From: Calycina herbarum
Taxonomy: Eukaryota; Ascomycota; Leotiomycetes; Helotiales; Pezizellaceae
Reading direction: 5' to 3'
Assembly: GCA_001414485.1 (NCBI GenBank)
Contig: LLEY01000018.1
Coordinates: 372,001-436,000, forward strand
DNA length: 64,000 bases
Below, piece by piece: positions 32,502 to 44,675 of this stretch. Position 1 is the stretch's first letter. Every line of letters starts with the position of its first letter. A program made the position numbers and the translations under genes. The notes under the pieces are model-generated. The model saw only the letters and a program-made list of their open reading frames with translations, made no database searches and was not told the origin of the DNA.

Positions 32502-35058
32502 TCAAGTGCACCCCGCAATCCCCAAGGCACTCGCCGTCGTAGCCCCAAGACCAACCCACCCCCTCATCGCATTGATAATACTCAAATCACGATGAACCCT
32601 CGTATACTTCCCCTGTGCCATCGTATATCCACAGGCACTCGCAACATACGCGGTATCCTTCGGAACACCAAGACAATCACTTACAGGCGAGGAACCAGTG
32701 AAGAGAGAACAATCACTCAAACCATCTGGGAAGCCCGCTCCACCTGCATCCATAAATTCGTAGGAGGAGAGCACGAGTTTAATCCACCAGTCTGCATCAG
32801 TACGGGTGAAAAGTTGCACCTCGAAGGCGCGATGTTTGGGAACGTCTTTATCTTTTATTAGGACGGAGCCTGTGGAGCCCATGTCTCGCGATGAGGAGCC
32901 CTATTTTATTCATCAATTCTAGGTAATTATAAAGTAGACGGAGGGGAGGGGGAGACTTACAGCATTCTGTTGATCATGGTCATCATTCTGAATCGCAAAT
33001 CTACTAGGTGGAATCACCCAACTCCCACAAATAGGCATCTCCTTAGGATAATCCGAACTCCAAATCTTCACCTGACTAATCTCACCAGCCGTGAAACCTT
33101 GTCCAGAGAGTATACTATCGAAATTCGTATACCAACTATCCTTCCCCCCATCACAAGCTAAAACCGAAGCTTCACCACCGAGAATTACTTCCAGCCAGGA
33201 GATGTAATCAGCAGGCATACTCCCACCCAATTTCTTCTTCACAATCGCGAAGATGGCTGCGATAGATGAGGGACCAATGTGTTTCGCTGCATCGAAGCGG
33301 AGACCAGAAAAGCCTATTGATAGCAGGTCTACGATGTAGGTTGCAATTCGGTCTTGGGTGTATGGATTTTCGGTGTTGAGATCCGTAAGGCCGACCAGGT
33401 AACCTTTCGTGACTTGATTCATGTCGGTCCAGGAACTGATTGATCTCTCGCAATGGAAGTCTGAGGGGCCATAGGGTACGGCGGGGAATTCCATGGTTGG
33501 TCTTGTGCCTGTTTGAGGATTGAGGACGTAGGTGTTTCCGGATGTGTAGTATGGGGATCCGACTGTTGCGTTATGTCCAGAATAGACAGAACAATCTGAA
33601 TTCCGGTGGTTCTGAACATCTGTGCCTTGGCTTGCCATATGGTTCACCACTGCGTCGGCGTAAACTCGAACGCCTGCGGTTCGACACGCTTGGATCATGG
33701 TGCGTAGTTCGTCTCGGGTACCACTTCGCGAATGGAGTCGGTAACTAACCGGTTGGTAAACAAAATACCATGGTCGGAACTGTTTATCGGTTTCGTACTA
33801 GTTGGGCGTGATTAGACAAGTTTCCGAAAATTGATGGATCATGACTCACATAATTAGATCCCCAAACGTGTTCGTTTGGGGGCCAAATCTTGACACCCAT
33901 ATATCCAGCTTTTCCCAAGAAAGCACATTCCTTGCCAACATCAACCCAAGGCCACCCAAAAAGCTCAACAATTCCGCCTTTCTGTCCATTTTGGAAAGCG
34001 CTTTGAGCAGCAGTAAGTGCAGCATTTTGCCAGATGAAATTAATCGGATCCAAAGTGAGAGTTTTTCCACTCGGAGTTGAAAGTTTTATTGCAAGAGAAG
34101 TGGAAAAGCTTTGGTTGACTTGATATGTATTGCTTGTCGTTCCAGTGCCTCCATTGAAGGAGTAAGTGATTGTTTCTCCGGTTCTTGAAGCAGCATTGAT
34201 TACAACGACGGCTGCTGTGCGCACTGTGTTGTATTGTATATCTGCATAGCCGATCAAGTCACGATATGAGCCGAAACTTGGATCGTACCCGGCAGCTCCA
34301 TTGGGTGGGGTCTGCCATCGACGATTTTCTGCAGAGGAAGTGAACGCTGAAACACTATCCGAAGGACAGCTATCTCCTCCATTCCAATTTCCACAACCAC
34401 TTGGTGGTGTGGCGGGACTCTCACTGGGGATAGAGGTTGGAATGATGGGTGGCGGAATACTCGCTGTGACCGCACCGGCAGTTCCCGTGGCAGCAACAGA
34501 GGTTGTGGTTGTAGATACTGAGCTTGTGGAAGTCTGAGAAGTTCCAGAAGTAGATGTGGATGTTGAGCTGGCACTGATTTGGTAGTTGACAGAGTTTCCA
34601 GGATCGTAATAGCTATTATGGTGAGCTGTGTTTCTTCAAAAGAGAAGTCTGGAAAACATACGACGTCCCACTGACATCGTACTTGATGTAGAATTGAGTT
34701 GCTCCAGTAGCGGTTCCAGAAAATGACCAGGTCTCATAACCACTTGACCCCGCGGCCAAGTAGCTAGCCGAGATAGTTTGAGAAGAGCTCCATGTATTGC
34801 CTACAGCATAGATGATGGACACCACCTTTGAATAAGCAATATTTTGTATCTATTTAGTCGCTTAGATAGGCCTCGAGTGAGAGAAAAGGAGGTACATACA
34901 TTGACAGATCCAGCAAGGACATTATTTTGAAATGTGTAGGTGATCAATGACACTTGAGTAGCTCGCTTCTCCACCGGAGATGAAAAGACAAGAGCCAGAC
35001 AGAAAAATGCAAGAAGAATTGCCTGTCGAAAGTGCCTTGTCAAACAAAAACAAGCCAT
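32502..35058 (-). CDS. Secreted multidomain GH13 alpha-amylase, 5 exons
   Basis: Exons on the minus strand: 35058-34900, 34825-34662, 34612-33850, 33797-32961 and 32900-32502; introns are 49-74 bp; 773 aa. An upstream ATG at 35133 is in frame, but the start at 35058 leaves a normal signal peptide (LLAFFCLALVFSS) and a Lys-Arg processing site. A beta-sandwich starch-binding-type module follows (about 35-125, with YAVGNTWSSS and YETWSFSG), then a Ser/Thr/Pro linker, then a second beta domain with its own cysteines. The GH13 barrel starts at about residue 310. Its conserved regions are DAVVNHM, GLRFDAAKH (nucleophile Asp), WLEVILGGEA (acid/base Glu) and QNDDHDQQ (transition-state Asp). It hydrolyses internal alpha-1,4 bonds of starch or glycogen. 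The binding module's CBM family is not assigned. Confidence 0.88.
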
Positions 35059-36140
35059 GAGAAAAATCAAGATGAAAACTCCAAGTTCCAAGTACCAAAC
35101 ATATTGGTAACAAGGGCATTCCCCGTTCTGCATTTCACATCTTATAAGAAACCAAATGAGGACAATAATTACAAGCCTCCTTCTGCTCTTTTGGTAACGG
35201 GCCTTTTTGGAGAAAATATATGCGCTGTCAGTCTTGCGGATTGGGATTCAAGGCGTCATGTCGGTCGAAAACTCAGTTGGGAGCCTCTAAACATGGTTTT
35301 GGAAGGAACGAAGAATCGAATGTTTCTTCCGGCCACTATTCTTTGTCTCTTCTTCGGTGAGTTGACGGAAAGAGCTGGTAAACCGAGCGAGAGAATTTGA
35401 GAAGCACCGTTAAAGGGGCGATTGGTGGATAGCTGTGAAAAGAAGGCCACAGTTTTGTGGAAGAAGTCGGCAAAATGTGAAAACTGCTGGTGTTGATTCC
35501 ATTCCTGGAATCGCTCCCGCGATATTCTGGGGTAAGCTTGGTTAGCTCTTCTCAAAGTGCGGGGAAATGAAGAGGTGGGGATGAGATCAGGTTGACGGGC
35601 AGTATAATCGGCCCGTACCTTTTTTATTTGGCGCAAGCACGAAGCTAGCACTTGTCAAAGCTAGTTTGGATATACAGGTATTAGTCGGTATTTTCTTGTA
35701 ATTGTTCAAAGGGGCATTTCGAGCAGGAGTAATTAAGTCCGAAACAATCGGCGATGGGCTGAGGGGTCGACAGGGGTCAGTCCCGTGGTGCCCGAGGTCT
35801 TCACTCCTCCTGCCCTCACCAGCTTTTGTCTTCCCCGCTCCCCGCCATCACCATCACCACCACCACCACTACCACGAGACTGGCCGATCATAACTGCCGT
35901 CGGTTGACGTGGATGTGCGGAATGTTTCCACGTCGGGGAATGGGATGCGTACAGTACCTAAACAGCAAGTGCTACTGTACTAGTACCACCAAGCAAACCT
36001 TACGTGATTAATGGTCAGCACAACATTCTTCTTATCTCCCCGAAGATCATGATTGCTCTGCGACAATATAAACAAACTAGACGGTAATATATCTCCTCCC
36101 TCCGAGTTTCACAGACTATTTGCTCAAAAAGAACGGAACA
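35059..36140. other. Divergent promoter region of amylase and dioxygenase genes
   Basis: No gene supported. A palindromic TTATAA at 35,142-35,147 lies about 85 bp upstream of the amylase start. A TATAAA at 36,067-36,072 lies about 70 bp upstream of the dioxygenase start. A CAC/CAT trinucleotide run (35,849-35,873) makes spurious poly-His frames. Confidence 0.5.
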
Positions 36141-37190
36141 ATGGCTTCAAAGGACAACAATGCAGTGGGCTCCATTTCGAGATTTGATCCCGACTTCACA
36201 CAAAAGGTCATCGAAGCTACAGGCCCAAAGGCAACCCCACGAGTCCGAAAGGTTATGGGCAGTCTCATACAACATATCCACGATTTCGCTCGCGAAAACG
36301 AGATCACCGTCGAAGAATGGATGGCCGCTGTCGATATGATGAACTGGGCGGGCCAGATGAGTGACGAGAAGAGGAATGAGGGGCAACTGCTGTGTGACAT
36401 CATTGGCCTTGAATCGTATATACCTCGCTCTGTTCAATCCCAAGACCTTACTAATTCTCAACAATGCAGACTCGTTGACGAAATTACCTTCAAGAAAGCC
36501 TCCGAAGCAGACAATTCCGCAACTGCAAGCGCCATTCTTGGTCCCTTCTTCCGACACGATCACCCTATTCTCGAAAACGAAGCATCGATCGTCAACAGTG
36601 ATCATGAGGGAGAGGTTACATACATGCATGGGATCGTTCGAGATTTGAAGACCAAGAAGCCGATTGAAGGGGCTTGGATTGATGTTTGGCAAGCTTCAAC
36701 GAATGGACTATATGAACAACAAGACGATGATCAGGTGGAGCATAATTTGAGGGGGAAATTCAAGACAGGTGCTGATGGCCGCTATGCATTGTACTGCTTG
36801 AGACCAACACCATATCCTATTCCACTTGACGGTTGGCAAATTTCCCGGTGCTCGAGTCAAAAACAGTTGCTTATTTTCGTTTAGGTCCTGGGGGAAAACT
36901 CCTCGAGATTTTGGATCGAGGTCCATATAGACCTGCACACATACATTTGATTGTTCGTTCCGATTCCTACTATCTTGTCTCAATGTCGGTGCTAATGGTT
37001 GATATAGGTACAAAGGGACGGTTATAAGCCGGTCACAACGCAAATCTTCGATTCCGAGGATCGTTATCTTAAGAACGACTCCGTTTTTGCTGTCAAAGAC
37101 TCTCTCGTCGTTGATTTCAAGCCAGTCAAGGATAACCCCAAAGCAACGAGGGTGCTTGAGTATCCGATTAATATCGTGCCATTGAGTTGA
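36141..37190 (+). CDS. Intradiol ring-cleavage dioxygenase (catechol/hydroxyquinol type), 4 exons
   Basis: Non-haem Fe(III) enzyme that opens catechol-like rings between the two hydroxyls, feeding the beta-ketoadipate route; cytosolic, no signal peptide. Exons 36141-36415, 36470-36831, 36885-36952 and 37008-37190; introns are 53-55 bp with CTAAT branch sites; 295 aa. The N-terminal helical dioxygenase dimerisation domain spans about 20-100 and the catalytic beta-sandwich the rest. The four iron ligands are all present: Tyr173 (STNGLYEQQ), Tyr207 (RPTPYPIP), His231 and His233 (YRPAHIH), with the expected 24-residue spacing from the second Tyr to the first His. The third intron uses a GTTCGT donor. 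Substrate (catechol or hydroxyquinol) cannot be settled from sequence. Confidence 0.9.
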
Positions 37191-38472
37191 GTTACGTCCA
37201 GTTTTGGGCTTTTCGTTTGTAAATGGGATATTACTCGCTCTATGATGCAATTCACTTTTTCAATGATGAATTGAGAGAAGAAATTATAGCCTCTATATTC
37301 ATGCAAGTGATTTGGTCATTGCTGTTCTGGTAATCCTTGGATAAGTAGGAGTTCCATTTGAGATGACTAGAAGAATCAAGAACTTGAGTTCATGATTCTT
37401 CTTACGCTTCTCTCGAATAAGGTTTTTAGTTATATTCCACTATTTTAATGTTATTTTTCGAAGACGGGTGTGCTCTGAGCGACGAAGATATACGCAGCAA
37501 TTCTCTTTAATTTGCTTCCAGCTTGGGATATCTCAATTAGCCCGCAGACAATTTGTACAAAGGAACTGCGGATTATCGTCTCTCAATGTGTCTTGTTTTT
37601 TTCTTCATCGAAACTCATATCTCATCCGCATGTGTCAGCGATGAAATGTTTCCCATTCTTGGAGAGCCGAGAATTTCTCGGTGTTTCCTTTGTTTCGTTT
37701 CCCGCGCACCGCAGAATTACAGGGTTTTTGCATGCCTGTAGCAGGCATGCGCCTGCAACCGATGAAGTCTTAAAAATGTCTCTTTTTTGCCTTCGACCAC
37801 AAAATTCGTCGGTGCTTGGATCTACAGGGAAAACAGTCTCCACTTTTAGCCATATTTCATCCGAACTTCTAGGTTGGCGGTGTTTATGATAGATTGATTT
37901 CTCCGCCACGAAAGCTTAAAGGAAATGCTGCTCTCCTTGCTTCTCTCTTGAAGTTCGCTGAATCATAGTGATTTCCTTGCCACTAATGCATCAAATTATA
38001 CATTCACAGACAGAAGATCCTATATGATTGCATTCACTTCCACCTTGATTTTTGAAAAGAACTCTTTCTTTGTTAATTATTGTTGAGTTTTCTATAATTA
38101 ATTTCCACGACAGGTTCTCGATTTGAGCAAACAAAGAGCTCTACGCGAGGTAATTTTACTTTCTTTTGTTTACTTTTAAAGGTTCATATGTGGTACACAA
38201 AGAAAATTTGAGTTGTGTGGTTTTTTGCTTGGACTTCGATATACATGTGTACAGTTCGATATACAGTTGTTCCAAGTGAACAATCGTAAACAACTTGGAC
38301 ATGTATATTATAAGCAAGGTGCAAGTCCTTTCCTTCGTTTTCCTCAACTTGCAGACCCGCTGCCGCAACGGAGGATAAATCTACTATCCACTAAGTACAT
38401 CACTAAAAGTCAGAATATCGCTGGAACGATACCAACATACCAAAACAACAAAAGACTAACACATCTCTCAGA
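37191..38472. other. Intergenic region, no supported gene
   Basis: Open frames at 37,512-37,909 on both strands have no protein features I can support. The right end is the promoter of the small secreted protein gene. Confidence 0.45.
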
Positions 38473-38997
38473 ATGCAGTTCTTAACCACCACCTCAACCC
38501 TCCTCCTCGCCGCTTCCGTCCTCTCCACACCTCTCACCACACTCCCCAAAGATAAAACCCTCGCGGACCTCACAGCACGAACCACAGTCCCACAACAAAA
38601 GCCCTTCTGCGTCCCCCAAAAGCCCGGAACCTGTACCCTCTCAGTTCGCTGGCCCTCAACCACCAACTACAAGAAAACCTCGCACGAACTCGAACTCTAC
38701 AACTCGCACTGTCGACTCATCGGTAATGACTCGAATGTCAAGCCTCTACCCGGAGATTTCAACTTGTATTCCGAACTACCTTCTGTTGTAGTTGGGAACA
38801 CGGCGTTTCCGAATTTCCGGTATGAAGGTGCGAGGTATAACGATGAGATGAGTGGGTTGAAGGGGATGAAATCTCAGTGTGAGATGGGTGGGGGAGGAGC
38901 GGGGCTTGAGGGTGTGGTTTATATGTGTCCGTTTAAATGTGGCGTGGGGGCTTGGGATGAGGAGAGAGAGGAAGCTCCTCTTGTTGAAAACACGTAA
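38473..38997 (+). CDS. Small secreted cysteine-containing protein (effector-like)
   Basis: 174 aa, intronless, with a clear signal peptide (MQFLTTTSTLLLAASVLSTP). Six cysteines in the mature part could form three disulfides: FCVPQKPGTC, SHC, SQC, MCPFKC. There is no transmembrane segment after the signal. The C-terminal region has a Gly run (MGGGGAGLEG) and an acidic tail. The size, secretion signal and even cysteine number fit the profile used for candidate effectors, but I do not recognise the family. It stands alone, more than 1 kb from its neighbours. Confidence 0.68.
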   Translation: MQFLTTTSTLLLAASVLSTPLTTLPKDKTLADLTARTTVPQQKPFCVPQKPGTCTLSVRWPSTTNYKKTSHELELYNSHCRLIGNDSNVKPLPGDFNLYSELPSVVVGNTAFPNFRYEGARYNDEMSGLKGMKSQCEMGGGGAGLEGVVYMCPFKCGVGAWDEEREEAPLVENT

Positions 38998-41656
38998 TGT
39001 CTTGGACGTAATATTTTGACGAGAGGTTTTGTATGGCCGATGATGGCATTTTTTGGGTTTGGAGCGATGACTTTGAGGGGTTTCGCCCTTGGTTAGTCGC
39101 ACTTAGAACTTTTGTCTGCGTTTAAATGGACGAGCACCATGCTTCTTGAGGGAAACTTGGAGTTTCCTGGTACTGTCACGCCCCCTTGTAATTTAGAAAA
39201 ACTGTACCCTTGAATCAAGTTCTTATTGCTTTGATTCGTGTCTTCATTTAGTGTGTTCATATAGCATTTATTTTATTTCTTTCTCTTCGAGTCTCTTATT
39301 ATACTCGTGAAACGTAGGTCGGAGAGTCTACCAGTATTACGCACCAGTCGCCAGTTGAGAAGCAAAGTAAAAAGTGATATTCATGTACTTTGTATTGAGA
39401 CTCATTGGCAAGTGAAATTCTCAATAATAAGTGACTTTTTGTTGAACTGAATAATACGGAACTCCTAAGATGGAATTCTCAGGAGTACTTACTGACTACT
39501 CCTCTCTTTTTTTCTTTTTTTCTTTGCTGTGATTCTAATTTACATGGCATTTTTTAGTCCTTAAATTTCTGTTTTGTATTGTATTTGTGATATAGCAAAA
39601 TAAAGTTCATCGGGGGTTGTAATACTAAAGATGCAAAGGGAGAGAAGGTCAAATTATAAACCCAGCTCAATAGGTCAATATACAACTAATCGAGAGCCGA
39701 GTTCATTCCTGAGTTGACATGAGTTAAGCTGTGGGTAGCTAGCTGGCTTGAGTTGAGTGCTACTTCAAAATCTAGCTTAAATCACAAGTCAACTCATCCG
39801 ACTAATTGCTTCGAGAACTCACGAGTTCTCGGGCGGAGTGGGGTGAAAATCCAACTCAACGTCGCCTTCTTTGAATACACACACCATTGTTAGACGAAAG
39901 ATCGAGCTGCCTAGCTGTAGTGCTTATTTTTTTTTTATGGCATCTAGAATACATCCTCGCAATTGTAAGCTTTCGAGTTGTTTTCGACAAAACCACCTTG
40001 TGCTCAGCTTCTTCAAAATGTGGTTTTGCTTCCTCAGTTCGGCCCGCGATGTTTGCTCGGCGCTCCCAAGTCCCGACAAAAGAGGCAGTGCTCACGAGAA
40101 CTAGAAACCGGTACAGTTCTAGTAAATATAAAGTGCCACCACCTCGGCATAAAACAATCTGTTTAAACGGTGCGATACTTTCCAAGAATATGCTCAAGAA
40201 CAAGAATTTACACTTGAGCTTAATTGCATTACACTAAGATCCCGCGTTTGCAGTTCGTGTCAATTGGGTTTAGAACGACGTACTTAAATTTATGACCTCT
40301 CGATGTCTTATGATCTCCATGAAGTACACAGCGTAATTCGACATGCGGATGAACTCTCCTGACCGAAAAGTCAAAGCTACGTAAGCAAACGACTGGTTTG
40401 TTTGTTTCAAAACCCCGCGTTCGCTTTTTGCCGATAAGGGCGAAAGTATAAACATCGGGTTTGTTTCAAACCATCTGGAAGAGGGAAAACAAAAAGTGGA
40501 AAGGTTTGGATGGCATAAACCTGATGAGACATTAACCCCGCAATAATGAAAGTTATGCTATCGCTTAAAGGAGGGGAACTGGACATGGGGTCACGCCACC
40601 AAGTGACGAATCTTCAAGAAACAAAATCCTCCCGGGAAAGGAGGCGCTCGAAGCTTGAAAGCATTAATTTATGAAGGCCTCAACGTCATTAAAAGACTTG
40701 GTCAACCGTGTCAAATATTTATGAAGAAATTTCAACATACTTTCGGATTTCATGCTTTTCACGGGTTTCTTTAGTCATGTTTCTCCTGAAGTGTCGCCAC
40801 AATATGCCAGCACATTCCAGAAATTCGATATCACGGCACGGAGGACTGTCATAAGGAGGACATGGTGGACATATATAATCTATTTACCACGCTCTTGAGC
40901 CTTGGCAACTGCTCATTAAGCGCCGGCCCACTCCGAGAGGCGACGTTGAAAGTGCGCCCCAGTTAAGTTTAGCGAGATGAAGTTTCATGATACGTCCAGT
41001 CGGAAGCTGTCGGATTCGCACAACCTGGAAGGAATAGGTGAGCCTCGGAAGTTATGGAGATTTTTCCACCGCTCAGGATAAACCCTACCCCAAAAGTGGC
41101 TTGAAGAAATGCCAAAAGAAGTGCTGGGTCCCCACCAGGCGGTGCCCCTTGTTCCTTCCCAAGGTAAATTGGCGCCAAGACCTCGCTACAGCGCGGCTGC
41201 TCACTGCAAATCCAAACATTTTCGAAACACAGGCCTTCCACTTCTTCAAGCAGTCATCAAAAGCCAATCTATGTGGATCTTGGCGATCATTTCCACCTCA
41301 CCCTTGCCGTTGGAATATATTAATTGTTCTTGGGATGGGTTTCATTACGCCTCGGAGGCGGGAGAACGATGCCCCTAGGCGGCATGGCCACTGGAGTCTG
41401 GATGGGACTGTCATACACCATCTAAATTTCTCCGGCAGGTGGAAGAGTATATAGAGCAAGTAGCCTGCTCTTCTGCAATCCTTTCTCTCATCATCCGCAT
41501 CGCGCCAGTCGCTCATTATCTGACACTCTTTACATTGCACATTCATTTCATCACTTCAACTTTTTTGCTCAAGCATTCTTCTTCTTTATCCAAATTTCAA
41601 ACACTTCATCAATTTCTCCTCAAAACAACCTTAAATACACTCAAACTACCGCAAAA
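38998..41656. other. 2.7 kb intergenic region, no supported gene
   Basis: AT-rich and low-complexity in its first half, including a T-rich run at about 39,504-39,526 and GAGTT-rich short repeats at 39,690-39,840. The last 250 bp are the AA9 promoter, with a TATATA at about 41,449 and a C/T-rich leader. Confidence 0.5.
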
Positions 41657-42873
41657 ATGAGATACTCAATCTTCGCAACCTCCGCCTTAGTGGCAATGGC
41701 CTCGGCCCACACTACCATCTACAAGGCATACGTCGATGGTGTCGACCAAGGTGTTGGAAACTCTGCTGCTGGTTACATTCGATCTCCACCAAACAACAAC
41801 CCAGTCAAGGACATCACTTCCGCTGACATGACTTGCAACGTCAACAATGTCGCTACCACAAAGACCATCGAGGTTGCTGCCGGAGCTGAGATGATTCTCG
41901 AGTGGCACCACAACAGCGTCGATGCATCTGACGACATCATTGACGGATCCCACAAGGGTCCAGTCATGGCATACATTGCACCAACTGCCTCCAACGGAGC
42001 TGGTGATGTCTGGGTTAAGCTTTCAGAGAGCGGTTATGATGGAACAACATGGGCTGTCACCACCCTCATTGCCAACAAGGGAAAGCAAACCCTCACCATC
42101 CCATCCACTCTCGCACCAGGTGATTATCTCGTCCGTGGTGAGATCATTGCCCTTCACGAGGCTGATGCGGCATACAATGTCAACTCCGCTCGTGGTGCTC
42201 AATTCTACATGGAGTGTGTCCAGGTTAAGGTTACCGGTTCAGGTGCCACCGTAAGTTTACTCATATCCAACTTCGAATAGAAACTAACAGATTTCAGACC
42301 CTCCCAGCAGGTGTTGCCATTCCAGGTGCTTATACCTACACCGACCCAGGTGTTGTCTTCAACCTTTACGGAAGCTTCACCTCATACACCATCCCAGGTC
42401 CAGCAGTTTGGGACGGAACAACCGGTGGAACCTCTTCTCCCGTCGCCTCATCCGCAGTCGTTTCTGCCACCAAGGCCGCTTCTTCTGCCGTTGTAGCAAC
42501 CAGTGCCGCGGCCGTCGTTTCCACAAAGAAATCTGTCGCCGATGTTACAAGCGCTGTCGTCTCAAGCTCTGCCCCAATCGCCACCAGTGCCCCCGTTGTC
42601 CCCTCAAGCGCCCCCATTGCCACCTCGGCCGCCGCTGTCTCCTCCAAGAGTACAAAAGACTCGTGCAAGTCCAAGACTAGCTCTGGAGCAGCTGCCGTCC
42701 CAACCACCCTTCAAACCGTGGTCGCTTCGTCCTCAGCCCCCGCTGCCACTTCCGGATCCTCAACCGGAGGAGCCTTGTACGCTCAATGCGGAGGAACTGG
42801 ATTCACCGGTTCAACTTCATGCGCTGCCGGAACCTGCACCGTCCAGAACCCATACTACTCCCAATGCATCTAA
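41657..42873 (+). CDS. AA9 lytic polysaccharide monooxygenase with CBM1, 2 exons
   Basis: Copper enzyme that oxidatively cleaves cellulose or related glucans; secreted. Exons 41657-42250 and 42298-42873 with a 47 bp intron (branch CTAAC); 389 aa. The signal peptide (1-17) is cleaved before His18, which forms the N-terminal copper brace (AHTTIYK). The second copper His lies in LEWHHNSV and the axial region reads AQFYMECVQ, matching the conserved Q-x-Y/F pattern. The catalytic domain ends at about residue 235. A Ser/Ala/Val/Thr-rich linker of about 105 residues leads to a C-terminal cellulose-binding CBM1 ([11 protein letters not shown] to YYSQCI) with four cysteines. The gene stands alone. Confidence 0.94.
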
Positions 42874-43743
42874 GTCATTGAGGAATCATCCCTCTGAGAG
42901 AATCTTACGCCATGAAATTTATTTTGGATAAGAAAACCACATATTAACGAATGACCTCACCTTGAGCATCTTCTTTCATGTACAAATTACATTTTTATTC
43001 CTGCTAGCAGGTACTTTCTTACAATCTTGAAAACCACCTTTTTTGGTTTTCAAGATCGTCGACATTTTTAGGGGGTGGTATAGAAAATAAAAGGCGTCGA
43101 GGCGATTTTGGCCTACATTCATGTATATAAAGAGTTCAGAACTATTCGAGATGAGAATCAAAGATCGGAAGATCATTCTACATCAATTTTATGCGCCCTT
43201 TTTGCCGTGATCTATTTGATAAAATATTTTCTGTGACTAAAGCCCCCTTCTCATATGCACGCCCATGATGGAAAGTAAACACTTCAAATTCGTACTTGCC
43301 TCCTACCTCATTCTTCTAACCTTCTCAAGAAACTCAAATAAATTGTCCTAGAAACTGGGAACAATTTAATTTATTGACCTGCGTATTTGAAACAATCAAC
43401 TTCAATTGTCCGAGATCATCTAGGTAAATACGATCAAAACAAGGTACGTACCTATTTACGCCTCTTATAGAACGCACTTTCCCAATTATCTAGGAGCTCG
43501 TCTATATCTAAAGTCACCTAGAAGTTCAAGCCTTGGTTTCTCAGGCTGACCTCCGACTATATGAGCGATTTTGAGCCAGACTCATGTTTATAATCAGCTC
43601 TTAGTAAATGGGTCTAATTGACTGATTGGTGCATTGTAAACTCACAGCATAATCTCTAAAGTCTATCTAACTGAAAAGATTACTCCAAGCAGTATTAAAT
43701 AATTATATTATGTAAATGTTTTCTAAATAAGTAAGTAAAGTAC
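42874..43743. other. Intergenic region, no gene seen
   Basis: AT-rich terminator side of the AA9 gene. An inverted repeat AAAACCACCTTTTTTGG / CCAAAAAAGGTGGTTTT-like hairpin lies at about 43,029-43,053. No supported coding region. Confidence 0.45.
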
Positions 43744-43746
43744 TTA

Positions 43747-44380
43747 GGACCTGTTTGGCTCAAACCAATTATCGGATATCTCCAATTATCCTTACCAAAA
43801 GAGTGAATAAATAATATTAAGATAATTATAATTATCGAATTATTATAATTATCCAAATCGTTTAGCCCGCACTTAGTAAATGACGAGATATTTAATTAAA
43901 TTATCAAATATTTATATAAAATATTATCCCTACTAAAAAAAGCAATTATCCAATTATCGTCAAAAAGACAATAATTCAACTATTCCTTAAATATCTCTTA
44001 CTAGTCCTACCACTAGTACTACCACCACCAGGATTTTAGGTCGCTACTATAAGCGAGACACCTATACAGTGTACACTAATAATTGCACCGAACGAGCCAA
44101 ACGGTTACGTATATATTATTAGGACAATTAGATTGTCGGTATAATAATGAGTGAATAGCACTCCACGTGACCTTCTCGCTTAAGGTCTATTTAAGTAAAC
44201 CGAGTAGCTAACTTTACTCGGTATACACGAACGATAATACACTCTTTTTACATCATGCTATTAGCCACCAAGTCATACCAACATAGATAATTAAATAAAT
44301 ATATGCGGCACCAAAAAAAAGCACACTCTGTATATATTTAAGAATATTTATAATTATCGATAAGTGATCCAAACAGGCCC
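43747..44380. mobile_element. PIF/Harbinger-like MITE
   Basis: A 634 bp AT-rich non-coding block. It is flanked by TTA (43744-43746 and 44381-44383) and bounded by inverted GG(A/G)CCTGTTTGG ends; the right end reads CCAAACAGGCCC. The GGGCCTGTTTGG terminus and 3 bp T-W-A target duplication are the hallmarks of Harbinger/Tourist-type miniature elements. An internal GAGCCAAACGG followed by TTA at about 44,093-44,106 mirrors the left end (GTTTGGCTC), so a shorter element may be nested or fused with a second one. No transposase is present. Confidence 0.65.
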
Positions 44381-44675
44381 TTAGCAATATAAATTTTCAA
44401 ATATTTCGAAACTTGATTTAATCAACTTGGTTGTTCTATATTTTCTTAAGTACTATACTCATATTAAATTAGTATCTATTTTAATCATATCCTAACTTCT
44501 TCTGTTTAACTTAGCTATTCTAAATAATCTTAAGTAACTAATAAATAAACTTTTTTAAGATACGCAAGCGAAGGACTTCGTACTATATCCTTCTAAATAT
44601 CGTGTCACCTCCTTTAATTAACAAAGTTGTTCTAAAAAAAATTAAGTAATTTTATTAACTAAACATTTTCATATA

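Noticed and set aside
35702..36011. Open frames with poly-His or Thr/Ser runs
   Set aside because: Produced by a CAC/CAT trinucleotide microsatellite in a divergent promoter.
36147..36692. 181-codon minus-strand open frame
   Set aside because: Antisense to the dioxygenase exons and crosses a well-defined intron; no protein features.
42366..42707. Minus-strand Ala/Glu/Thr-rich frame
   Set aside because: Mirror image of the low-complexity Ser/Ala linker of the AA9 gene.
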